A stretch of 64,000 nt of DNA, taken from a virus. The notes beneath the pieces were generated by a model. The model was not told the DNA's origin, made no database searches, and worked only from the letters and a program-made list of their open reading frames with translations. The first letter of the stretch is position 1. Each line of letters starts with the position of its first letter. This document shows positions 5,916 to 13,245 of this stretch, piece after piece. The stretch is taken from IMG/VR virus record IMGVR_UViG_3300029258_002750, positions 186,001 to 250,000 of that record; one strand, written 5' to 3'. Made by a program: the position numbers and the translations under genes.

Positions 5916-8747
5916 ATGACGACAAACAGGCGCGTGCTGGTCGACCACTACGGTCCTCCCATGAAGATGCAGATCCTCGAGGGGAAGGACGGCGGCAAGC
6001 TCGTTGTCGAGGGCAAGATCGGCCACGTCGACAAGCCCACGGCGAACAACCGCGTCTACCCCCGCTCGGTCATGGAGAGGGAGATCGGAAGACTCCGGCC
6101 CCGGATCGAGCAGGGGTCCGTCATCGGGGCAGTCGATCATCCCGGTGATGGCAAGTGCCTCGGCCTGGGGACTCCGGTTCTCATGGCCGACGGTCGCGTG
6201 CTCCCGGTCGAGGAGATCGTCACCGGCGACCGCCTCATGGGACCGGATGGCAAGGCGCGGACGGTGCTGGCGACGACCGCTGGCACCGGCCCGCTCTACC
6301 GGGTTGACCCCAAGAAGGGCGATCCGTGGGTCTGCAACGACAAGCACGTCCTGACGCTGGTCCACACGTCCAACGGCGAGGTCGTGGACATCCCGGTCGA
6401 GGACTACCTCGACAAGAGCATCTACTACAAGAGCCGCTACAAGCTGTTCAGCACCGGCGTCGAGCGGTTCGAGGACGAGGCCGAGCCGCCCAGCGTCGAT
6501 CCCTACTTCCTGGGCGCCTGGTTCGGTGATGGTTCCAAGACGAAGATCAACTTCGTCGCGCCCGAGACGATGGGTCTGTCGGCTGTGCGCGCTGTGGCGA
6601 TCACGACCATCGACCCGGAGATCCGGGAGATGTGCGAGGACATCGCCGCCAAGTGGGAGGTTCGCGTCAACGAGGTTCCCAAGACCACGGGGACCGAGGC
6701 CGTCACGCTCTACCTGTCCACTGACAAGGGGCAGGACAACCGCCTGCTCCGCGCTGTGCGCGATCTCGTCGGGCCGGACATGCGCGTTCCCGATCAGATC
6801 GTGCGCGGGAGCCGCGAGACCCGTCTCCAGTTCCTCGCCGGTCTGATCGACACCGACGGGCATCTCCAGCACAACTGCTTCTACATCACCCAGAAGCGCG
6901 CCGACTACGCACAGGTCGCGCACCGGATCGCCAAGTCGCTCGGCTTCCAGGCCGTGCTCTCCACGCGCAAGGTGCAGGGCTACAGCGACGACTACCACAC
7001 GCTCACCATCTGGGGCGACGTGGAGCAGATCCCGACCCGTCTGGAGCGCAAGAAGGCCGAGCTGCGCGAGCAGCGGAAGGACGCGCTCAGGACCGGGTTT
7101 ATCGTCACGCCCATCGGAACCGGCGACTACGCCGGGTTCGAGCTGGACGGCGACGGTCGGTTCCTGCTGGGCGACTTCACCGTCAGCCACAACAGCCGGA
7201 TCCGGGAGGGTGGCTGCATCGTCCGAGGTCTCTGGATCGAGGACGATGGCACGATCAACGGCAAGTTCGAGGTCGTTGAGGAGGCCGACGCGGGTCGCAA
7301 CCTCGCCGCGTTCCTGCGGCGGGGTGCGGCCATCGGCATGTCCAGCCGGGGCATGGGTTCCACGTCCACCGGCCCCCAGGGCTGGGACGTGGTCGGCGAG
7401 GACTTCAAGCTCAACACGTGGGACTTCGTGGCCGATCCGGCCTGCCACGACGCCTACCCGTCCGTGATCTCCGAGGACGTGGACGGCGAGGGCAAGCCCA
7501 CCGGCAAGCTCGTGGTCAACCCCGAGGAGGTCAACGAGACGGTGCTGCGGCAGCACTTCCCCGACGCGGTTCGCGTGATCGAGCAGCACGCGATGCGCGT
7601 GGCCTCGGAGACGGCGGCCGAGGACGCCGACGACCGGGTCAACGGCGAGGTCGAGTCCCAGAAGGAGGAGATCTACAAGAAGGCGATCGACGAGCTGCGC
7701 GAGGACTTCGCGGCCAAGCTCGTCCGCGCGCTGGCCGAGATGCGCACGAAGGTCGAGGAGGACGTCCGCAGCGACTTCGCGAGCGACCCCGAGACGGCTG
7801 GCGCCAAGCTGGCCCTCAAGAAGATCGCCGAGATGGTCAACCCCTATGCCCCGTCGCCGGACGAGAAGAAGGTCTTGGACGAGAAGGACGCCAAGATCGA
7901 GGAGCTGTCCCAGGCAGCGGACGAGCAGGAGAAGAAGGCCCGCGATGCCGAGCTGCGCGTCGTCCGCGTCGAGGAGAAGACGCGCGAGCTGGCCTTCCAG
8001 CTCTACGTCGAGCAGATGATCGGCGGTCGCGAGGACCGCGAGAACGTCCGCGACCTGATCGGCGACCTCTCCGCGTGCAAGAACGCCGAGGAGCTGAAGA
8101 CGCGAGTCGAGTCTGCGCTGACCTCGATCGAGGAAGCCCAGATGTCGGCGAAGAACGAAGCGAACGAGGAGGCCGAGGCTGCGATCCGGCTCGCGGAGGA
8201 GCGAGCGAGCGACGCCGAGATCGCGCTTGCCCAGGCGGAGGCACGCGAGAAGCGCTACCGCGCCGAGGTCACCAAGCGGTTCGAGGCTCTGGAGTCCCAG
8301 CTGACCTCGGCCATCGAGAGCAAGGACGAGGAGATCGGTGCGGCCCGTGCCCGTATCGAGGAGCAGGCCGACATGCTGGAGCGGGCGGTCACCGCAGGCA
8401 CCCGCGCGAAGCTCCTGGCCTACGCGAGCGACCGCACGGTCGGTCACCCGCACCGCGACGCGATCATGGAGGACGTGAAGAACGACGAGCTGACGTCCAT
8501 CAAGGAGATCGATGCTCGCGCTTCCGAGACCGAGCGTCGAGCGCAGGAGCCGGGCGGCCCGATGGAGCGGGTGCGCCGGTCCATGAGTGCCGGTCGCGAG
8601 CACATCACCGAGGACGAGCGACGCGCGTTCGAGGCGAGCGAGAACCAAGGTTTCGTCGGTGGGGACGATGCTTCCCGGGACCTGGAGTACCTGGGAACGT
8701 CCTTGACCGAGCAGCAGCGCTTGGCCGGGAGGACCCGGCGAGCTTGA
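5916..8747 (+). CDS. prohead protease fused to coiled-coil scaffold-like domain, interrupted by an intein
   Basis: The 943-residue precursor starts at ATG 5916 after ACGGAG. Removal of the intein (residues 81-426) would leave 597 residues. The N-terminal extein resembles the T4 gp21 family of prohead serine proteases. VDHPGDGK carries the probable catalytic His75, and IGMSSRGMG carries the probable nucleophile Ser at precursor positions 476-477 (130-131 after splicing). In this family the protease cleaves core and capsid proteins at (I/L)xE sites during maturation. T4 gp21 is about 212 residues. Here some 350 extra residues form a long Glu/Lys/Ala coiled coil, consistent with a fused scaffold (gp22-like) function. 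The major capsid gene follows 14 bases later. Confidence 0.85.
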   Translation: MTTNRRVLVDHYGPPMKMQILEGKDGGKLVVEGKIGHVDKPTANNRVYPRSVMEREIGRLRPRIEQGSVIGAVDHPGDGKCLGLGTPVLMADGRVLPVEEIVTGDRLMGPDGKARTVLATTAGTGPLYRVDPKKGDPWVCNDKHVLTLVHTSNGEVVDIPVEDYLDKSIYYKSRYKLFSTGVERFEDEAEPPSVDPYFLGAWFGDGSKTKINFVAPETMGLSAVRAVAITTIDPEIREMCEDIAAKWEVRVNEVPKTTGTEAVTLYLSTDKGQDNRLLRAVRDLVGPDMRVPDQIVRGSRETRLQFLAGLIDTDGHLQHNCFYITQKRADYAQVAHRIAKSLGFQAVLSTRKVQGYSDDYHTLTIWGDVEQIPTRLERKKAELREQRKDALRTGFIVTPIGTGDYAGFELDGDGRFLLGDFTVSHNSRIREGGCIVRGLWIEDDGTINGKFEVVEEADAGRNLAAFLRRGAAIGMSSRGMGSTSTGPQGWDVVGEDFKLNTWDFVADPACHDAYPSVISEDVDGEGKPTGKLVVNPEEVNETVLRQHFPDAVRVIEQHAMRVASETAAEDADDRVNGEVESQKEEIYKKAIDELREDFAAKLVRALAEMRTKVEEDVRSDFASDPETAGAKLALKKIAEMVNPYAPSPDEKKVLDEKDAKIEELSQAADEQEKKARDAELRVVRVEEKTRELAFQLYVEQMIGGREDRENVRDLIGDLSACKNAEELKTRVESALTSIEEAQMSAKNEANEEAEAAIRLAEERASDAEIALAQAEAREKRYRAEVTKRFEALESQLTSAIESKDEEIGAARARIEEQADMLERAVTAGTRAKLLAYASDRTVGHPHRDAIMEDVKNDELTSIKEIDARASETERRAQEPGGPMERVRRSMSAGREHITEDERRAFEASENQGFVGGDDASRDLEYLGTSLTEQQRLAGRTRRA
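6156..7193 (+). mobile_element. LAGLIDADG intein inside the prohead protease
   Basis: An in-frame 346-residue insertion runs from Cys81 of the precursor to a terminal His-Asn, followed by Ser as the +1 extein residue. Block A CLGLGTPVLMADG, block B NDKHVLT and the C-terminal FLLGDFTVSHN are all recognisable, so self-splicing looks intact. Two dodecapeptide motifs of a LAGLIDADG homing endonuclease are present, YFLGAWFGDGS (about 6504-6536) and LAGLIDTDGHL (about 6834-6866). The insertion point is five residues after the presumed catalytic His75, a conserved stretch, which is the usual choice of inteins. The unspliced protease should be inactive or impaired. Confidence 0.92.
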
Positions 8748-8761
8748 TGAGGAGGTAGCCG

Positions 8762-10195
8762 ATGTTCACGGCTCGAGGCATGTTAGCCGAGAACCTCGGA
8801 GACTCGACTGCCATCGCGGACGAACCGGCCGTCAGCCGGTACGTGCGCAAGTGGCACAAGATGCTCCGGGGTCTCAACGAGGAGATGGGGCCGGGCTACG
8901 CGCCCTCCCACGTCAACTACGTTCGGGGCCTCTGCGCCCTGATGATCGAGCAGGAGGTGCGTCACCTCAAGCGGCTCAACGAGGAGACTCGCGCTCTCTC
9001 GGTCGGGCCGTTCATGAAGTACGTCCTGCCCGTCATCCGCCGGACCGCGATCCGCCTGGTCGCGACGCAGATCGCGTCCGTTCAGCCGATGACCGGCCCG
9101 ATCGGCGGCATCGCGTTCTACCGGCCCCGCTACGCGTCGGACAAGGGCTCCGTCGCCGCCGGGACCGAGATGAACAAGGTTCTGTCGAAGTGGTACAGCT
9201 CGAACTTCATCGACGGCGAGCGGTTCGGGACGGGCGACGGCGGGACCACCGTCTTCTCCCGGAACCTGGCGTGGCCGCGTCCTCGCCAGTCCACCGTCGT
9301 CGTGAAGGTCAACGGCGTCGTCAACGCGACCGACAACGGCGCTGGCGCGTTCACGGTCGTGGCGGGCACCCCGATGGCGGGCGGCAGCGGCACGGTCAAC
9401 TACGCGTCGGGCCAGATGTCGCTCACGTTCGGCACCGCTCCGGCGCTGAACGACGTCATCCTGGTCGAGTACCGCTACGACAACGAGCTGAACGCTCGGA
9501 TCCCCGAGGTCCAGCTCGACATCCAGCTCCAGAGCATCGAGGCCGAGAGCCGGAAGCTCAAGAGCCTGGCGAGCGTCGAGGCGGCCGACGACCTCCGCGC
9601 TCTGTGGGGCAGGGACATCGACGCCGACCTGGTCGCGCAGATGTCGGACGAGATGACGGCGGAGATCGACCGTGAGATCGCCGGAACGGCGCTCAACGCG
9701 GTCGAGCCCATCGCGGTCGTCAAGTGGGACCGGGCCACGCCCTCGGGCGTCAACGATCCCGACCACCTGAAGAGCCTCGTGATCCGCATGTCGCGGGCGA
9801 GCCACATCGTGCACCGTCGCACGCAGCGGGCTCCCTGCAACTGGGCGATCACCAGCTCCGAGGTGGCGAGCCTGCTCGACAACATCGACGGCTTCTCGGC
9901 CGTCGAGGAGGGTCACGTCTACCAGGGCGGGATCCTCAAGCAGGGCGTCCTCAAGAGGAAGTGGCTGATCTTCGTCGATCCGCTCTTCCCGGCCAACCAG
10001 ATCCTCATGGGATACCAGGGGCCGAGCATCCTCGACACGGGCCTGATCTACAGCCCGTACATCCCGATGGAGATCACGCCGAACTTCATCGATCCCAACG
10101 ATTTGAGCCTCCGGCGGGCGGTCAGGACCAGGCACAAGATCACCCTGACCCGCGCCGAATTCTTCGCCAGGGTGGAGATCGACAATCTCCTCTAG
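8762..10195 (+). CDS. major capsid protein (T4 gp23-like)
   Basis: A 477-residue protein starts at ATG 8762 behind GAGGAGGT. The segment RKLKSLASVEAADDLRALWG followed by ADLVAQMSDEMTAEIDREI closely resembles the corresponding helix of T4 gp23, and IGGIAFYRPRYASDKG matches the preceding strand of that family. It forms the hexameric shell of the capsid. Residues about 177-240 are a beta-rich insertion ending GTVNYASGQMSLTFGTAP, similar to modules in the sheath and a fibre gene of this phage. LAE at residues 8-10 fits the LxE cleavage pattern of gp21-type proteases, so the N-terminus may be trimmed. A strong terminator follows the gene. Confidence 0.88.
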   Translation: MFTARGMLAENLGDSTAIADEPAVSRYVRKWHKMLRGLNEEMGPGYAPSHVNYVRGLCALMIEQEVRHLKRLNEETRALSVGPFMKYVLPVIRRTAIRLVATQIASVQPMTGPIGGIAFYRPRYASDKGSVAAGTEMNKVLSKWYSSNFIDGERFGTGDGGTTVFSRNLAWPRPRQSTVVVKVNGVVNATDNGAGAFTVVAGTPMAGGSGTVNYASGQMSLTFGTAPALNDVILVEYRYDNELNARIPEVQLDIQLQSIEAESRKLKSLASVEAADDLRALWGRDIDADLVAQMSDEMTAEIDREIAGTALNAVEPIAVVKWDRATPSGVNDPDHLKSLVIRMSRASHIVHRRTQRAPCNWAITSSEVASLLDNIDGFSAVEEGHVYQGGILKQGVLKRKWLIFVDPLFPANQILMGYQGPSILDTGLIYSPYIPMEITPNFIDPNDLSLRRAVRTRHKITLTRAEFFARVEIDNLL

Positions 10196-10242
10196 GCCGA
10201 AGACGGTTCGATCGGCGATCTTATAGGTCGCACGTTCAACGG

Positions 10243-10277
10243 AGGGGCGACGGTTTCGGCCGTCGCCCCTTCTGCTT
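10243..10277 (+). terminator. rho-independent terminator after the major capsid gene
   Basis: AGGGGCGACGG at 10243-10253 and CCGTCGCCCCT at 10260-10270 form an 11-bp perfect, GC-rich stem with the six-base loop TTTCGG, followed by the T-containing tail TCTGCTT. It lies 48 bases after the capsid stop and before an endonuclease gene, so it probably ends the head transcript. Confidence 0.8.
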
Positions 10278-10304
10278 GTGAAGCGTCGAGCGCCGATCTA
10301 TATT
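10276..10304 (+). promoter_or_regulatory. sigma70-like promoter for the double HNH gene
   Basis: TTGTGA at 10276-10281 and TATATT at 10299-10304 are separated by 17 bases, a good match to bacterial housekeeping -35 and -10 boxes in an otherwise GC-rich sequence. It sits just after the terminator and about 19 bases before the GTG start at 10323, whose GGAGG site is at 10312-10316. It would let the endonuclease be expressed independently of the head operon. Confidence 0.5.
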
Positions 10305-10322
10305 AGTTGGTGGAGGTTCGCT

Positions 10323-11429
10323 GTGCCCACCAACTACCCCAAGTTCTCGCCGCGCGACCTGGAGCGATGGAACCAGAAGATCGAGCCCTCGGCCGTAGAC
10401 CGGCTTGCCGCTCCAGACGCCTGCGTCCTGTGGACGGCGAGCAAGAACGCGCGCGGCTATGGCGTCTTCAGGCTGGACAACCGCTCTCTGCTCGCCCACC
10501 GGGTGGCCTATGTACAGGCGAACGGTCAGATCCCGGACGGCGCGCTCGTGCGGCACACATGCGACGACCCGGCCTGCGTGAACCCACGACACCTGGTTCT
10601 CGGCACGCCAGCTGACAACTCGGCCGACATGGTTGAGCGCGGCCGATTCGCGGACCAGAGTGGGGAGAAGAACGGTCGCGCCAAACTCGACTGGGCGAAG
10701 GTGGACGAGATCCGCGCCCGGCTGGAAGCGGGGGAGTCCCAACGGGCACTGGCCGAGGAGTTCGGCGTCAGCCAGCCTCACCTGTCGGACATCAAGCTGG
10801 GACGGACCTGGCAGCGGCAGGACGTACCAGTGGTGCCGAAGAAGGCGCGATCGGATCGCGGGAAGAGGAGACGCGGCAGGAGCAGTCCGATCGAGGCAGA
10901 TGAGAAGACAACCAGGCGCTTCTGGAAGAAGGTCGCCAAGGCCGGACCCGACGACTGCTGGGAGTGGCAGGCCGCGAAGGACAGCTCGGGCTACGGCGCC
11001 TTCAACATCTGCGGCCGGGTCCGGGGCGCCCACCTGGTCTCCTACCTGATCGCCAACGGCAAGATGGCTGAGAACGACGTCGCCCACACCTGCGCGAACC
11101 GCGCCTGCGTGAACCCAGCTCACCTGAAGGACACGACCCGCACCAGCAACATGCAGAACCCGGAGACCCGCCGCCGGATCTCGAAGAAGGCGCGCGGCGG
11201 CCGGAGGAACACGAAGCTGACGGACGAGCAGATCAGGTTCGTCAAAGAACGGTTCAGGGACGACAAGCTACTCTCAGCTCGTAAGCTCGCCGACGAGCTG
11301 GGCAACGTGGTCACGCCCGAGTGCCTGGCCAACATCCGCAAGGGCAAGACCGGCCGCCACGTGAAGGTCCCTGGGTTCAGGGCGCGGAAGGTGACTCCGA
11401 AGCGGGCGGCGGCGATGAGGGCTTGTTAG
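10323..11429 (+). CDS. tandem double HNH homing endonuclease with helix-turn-helix repeats
   Basis: GTG 10323, six bases after GGAGG, gives 368 residues. An earlier in-frame GTG at 10278 has no ribosome binding site and lies in the promoter. Two HNH_3-type nuclease domains are visible at about residues 35-95 (RHTCDDPACVNPRHL) and 213-272 (AHTCANRACVNPAHL). Each is followed by a helix-turn-helix-like segment, at about 125-163 (QRALAEEFGVSQPHLSDIKL) and 299-342. The gene is thus an internal duplication of an HNH-HTH unit. HNH proteins of this kind are free-standing homing endonucleases common in phages. It lies between capsid and neck genes, a typical intergenic homing site. Its 3' end overlaps a minus-strand gene by 53 bases. 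Confidence 0.85.
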   Translation: MPTNYPKFSPRDLERWNQKIEPSAVDRLAAPDACVLWTASKNARGYGVFRLDNRSLLAHRVAYVQANGQIPDGALVRHTCDDPACVNPRHLVLGTPADNSADMVERGRFADQSGEKNGRAKLDWAKVDEIRARLEAGESQRALAEEFGVSQPHLSDIKLGRTWQRQDVPVVPKKARSDRGKRRRGRSSPIEADEKTTRRFWKKVAKAGPDDCWEWQAAKDSSGYGAFNICGRVRGAHLVSYLIANGKMAENDVAHTCANRACVNPAHLKDTTRTSNMQNPETRRRISKKARGGRRNTKLTDEQIRFVKERFRDDKLLSARKLADELGNVVTPECLANIRKGKTGRHVKVPGFRARKVTPKRAAAMRAC

Positions 11430-11835
11430 AGCCCCGGGCGCGCCCCTCGTGCACGCGCACTTCCCTTGCTCGGCGCCTACGACACAGCTCTTTAGGTGAG
11501 GGCGGCTTTGGGTCGCATAGTCCGAGAGCTTGGAGCGCGCGCTTTGCCTTGTGGTCATAGAGCCAGGTGTCGGGGGCGAATTGTAGAACGACTCTGCCTT
11601 GTGTTGACGGGCAGTTGCAGAGGAACTTGATGGACCAGATCAGACGGCCGTTGTTCTGTTTTCGCATGGCGATCGTGAGACCATCGTCATCGGCCGCCAT
11701 CTCGCAGTTGCCGGTATTGATGATTTCCACGAACTTGGCGACGCGGGTGCGCAGTCCGTTCCAATTCGTCTGTCCCGATTGAGGTTTGTCCTTGGTCAAT
11801 ACCAGCATGAGATCGATCGCCTCGTCCTTAGTCAT
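11377..11835 (-). CDS. hypothetical protein
   Basis: A 152-residue minus-strand protein. The start is ATG at 11835 with AAGGAG eight bases upstream. A longer reading from 11961 has no such signal. The N-terminal 110 residues look like a real small globular domain (KFVEIINTGNCEMAADDDG, then beta strands up to VLQFAPDTWLYDHKAKR). The last 45 residues are low-complexity Arg, Ser and Pro, and overlap the HNH gene in convergent orientation, so the C-terminus may be a read-through of non-coding sequence. No family recognised. The start region carries a GGGTAGAACAGT motif shared with the gene at 14174. Confidence 0.55.
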   Translation of the reverse strand: MTKDEAIDLMLVLTKDKPQSGQTNWNGLRTRVAKFVEIINTGNCEMAADDDGLTIAMRKQNNGRLIWSIKFLCNCPSTQGRVVLQFAPDTWLYDHKAKRALQALGLCDPKPPSPKELCRRRRAREVRVHEGRARGSNKPSSPPPASESPSAP

Positions 11836-11852
11836 AGAGATCGCTCCTTGAG

Positions 11853-11867
11853 ACTGTTCTACCCAGC
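11853..11867 (-). promoter_or_regulatory. GGGTAGAACAGT motif upstream of the gene at 11835
   Basis: On the minus strand this reads GCTGGGTAGAACAGT. The identical 15-mer occurs at 14178-14192 before another minus-strand gene, and GGGGTAGAACTG at 11919-11930 before a plus-strand gene. TAGAAC resembles a -10 box. No convincing -35 box was found at 16-18 bases upstream, so a phage-specific promoter or an operator is possible. Confidence 0.5.
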
Positions 11868-11918
11868 ACTTCGGACGCTCAGTGCAGGCCGAGAAAACCG
11901 GCGAGGTGTCGGAAGACC

Positions 11919-11930
11919 GGGGTAGAACTG
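11919..11930 (+). promoter_or_regulatory. GGGTAGAAC motif upstream of the CoiA-like gene
   Basis: GGGGTAGAACTG in plus orientation lies 24 bases before ATG 11955 and matches the core of the two minus-strand copies. Together with 11853-11867 it forms a divergent pair that would drive 11835 to the left and 11955 to the right. Confidence 0.4.
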
Positions 11931-11954
11931 ACCGATGAAAGCGGGCAGCTCGAC

Positions 11955-12551
11955 ATGCCATTCGTAGCCAAGAGCCGTAGTTCTGGAAAGCGCTTGGATC
12001 TGACGCAGATCGATGAGCCGCAAAGGCTCGATCGTCGGGATGTGATGTGCCAACTCTGTGGCGGAGACATGGTACTCAAGTGCGGCCAGATCATTCGGCC
12101 ACACTTCGCCCATCTGGCGCGAACGTGTTCCTCTGACTACAGGTTTCACCCAGAGTCGTTGGACCACCTGATCGCGAAACAGGTTGTAGTTTCCCTGCTT
12201 CGCCGTTCATATGCCGATTTCCTACCAGACATCCTGCTGGAGTACGCGATCGAGGATCGCAAGCGGGTGGCCGACGTCATGTGCATATGGTCGACCGGGT
12301 GGTGGCAGGCGCACGAAGTCCAGCTCGCGTCGATCACGCAAGGGGAGCTGGAGGAGCGTACTAATGACTACGCCGAGCAGGGTATCGACGTCCGGTGGTG
12401 GCTTGGGAAGAGGGCGGATACGCCTCGCAACCGCGAGTGGTGCAACCGCAAGTGCGGTGAAGTCGGTCTCGTCTCGTTCTACGAGGAAGACGATGTTGGA
12501 GAATCGCTTCCGGCACGCGCTGGTTGGGTGCGAATCAAGCACGGAGACTAA
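11955..12551 (+). CDS. CoiA-like nuclease-family protein
   Basis: A 198-residue protein with the architecture of the competence protein CoiA family. An N-terminal zinc-finger-like segment, CQLCGGDMVLKCGQIIRPHFAH, has C32, C35, H50 and H53. A restriction-endonuclease-like core follows, with PESLDH (E68), RVADVMCIW (D107) and HEVQLASITQGELEERTNDY (E121, Q123, then R and Y). These are the conserved acid, aDv, E-x-Q and R...Y elements of that family. CoiA proteins are linked to processing of transforming DNA in Firmicutes, and relatives also occur as uncharacterised nucleases in mobile DNA. ATG 11955 has no strong Shine-Dalgarno. It overlaps the next gene by 59 bases. The gene is AT-richer than the head genes. 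Confidence 0.7.
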   Translation: MPFVAKSRSSGKRLDLTQIDEPQRLDRRDVMCQLCGGDMVLKCGQIIRPHFAHLARTCSSDYRFHPESLDHLIAKQVVVSLLRRSYADFLPDILLEYAIEDRKRVADVMCIWSTGWWQAHEVQLASITQGELEERTNDYAEQGIDVRWWLGKRADTPRNREWCNRKCGEVGLVSFYEEDDVGESLPARAGWVRIKHGD

Positions 12552-13245
12552 GGAGGGCGTTGTTCCTCCGGTATGCGCCAGCTGTGGTGATGCTGGGATG
12601 GTCGTTCGCTACAGGAGACGCGATGGTAAGGCATTCTGGGGGTGTTTTAGGTTTCCGCACTGCCGGTACACGCTTGAACTGCGACCCGGCGATCACGGGG
12701 TGGATGATGGCTACCTCCGTCAGCGAGAGCTTGCTATCCGACAGGCCATCTTCCGAACGCTTGAGCTGTGGGGATCGATGACCTTCAGCGAGTTGTGCAA
12801 CGCGCTGTCGGGCCGGTGGTGCCAGTTCGATGGTGGCGGTGAGGTTTGCTATGAGTGTCCGAACAATCTCCGCTTCGAGGTAGACACCGCCGTCGATGAC
12901 GCCGTCGATGACGGCTGGCTCTCAGAGAGTCCGGCTGGACGGCTCTCCTTACGATCTACCCCGGAGGGGATGATTCCATTATCGGCCGACGTCAAGGCGG
13001 CGAGTCTGGCGCGCGCAACTCATCCTGATCGCGAGAAGTGGCTGCTTAGATGCGGACGATGCGGTCGGCCGATTCCAGAGAGAGTTGCCGCTCAGTCTGC
13101 TGTCCAGCGCACGTCGTTGGATTGTTCGGGATGTGGAAGCAGATTCACGTCGTCCGATTCCCGAGAGGTGTTGTCGATCTTGAGCAGATGGCGCCTGCGC
13201 GTACAGCGGCATCCAGACTCTCATATCGCTCATGGTGTCACCTAG
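12493..13245 (+). CDS. zinc-ribbon protein with a topoisomerase-type C4 finger
   Basis: The ATG at 12493, preceded by GAGGAAGACG, gives 250 residues. A later AAGGAGGG site at 12550 has no start codon in frame behind it. The N-terminus carries C28-x2-C31-x19-C51-x5-C57 (CASCGDAG ... FWGCFRFPHCRYT), the C4 finger of type IA topoisomerases and many nucleases. A second ribbon with two CxxC knuckles, RCGRCG and DCSGCG, lies near residues 195-225. The middle (about 70-150) looks winged-helix-like. It probably binds nucleic acid. It overlaps the CoiA-like gene, suggesting a two-gene unit, and its stop shares the palindrome CTAG with the stop of the convergent gene. Confidence 0.65.
   Translation: MLENRFRHALVGCESSTETKEGVVPPVCASCGDAGMVVRYRRRDGKAFWGCFRFPHCRYTLELRPGDHGVDDGYLRQRELAIRQAIFRTLELWGSMTFSELCNALSGRWCQFDGGGEVCYECPNNLRFEVDTAVDDAVDDGWLSESPAGRLSLRSTPEGMIPLSADVKAASLARATHPDREKWLLRCGRCGRPIPERVAAQSAVQRTSLDCSGCGSRFTSSDSREVLSILSRWRLRVQRHPDSHIAHGVT

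Noticed and set aside
5889-8648. Very long minus-strand open frame opposite the prohead protease
   Set aside because: It mirrors the codon structure of the plus-strand gene in a GC-rich genome. It has Arg/Leu/Asp/Val-biased composition, no domains and no Shine-Dalgarno, and it spans both extein and intein.
11430-11500. GGGCGCGCCC palindrome as terminator between convergent genes
   Set aside because: The stem is short, has no T run on either side, and the two genes overlap each other, so I could not support a terminator here.
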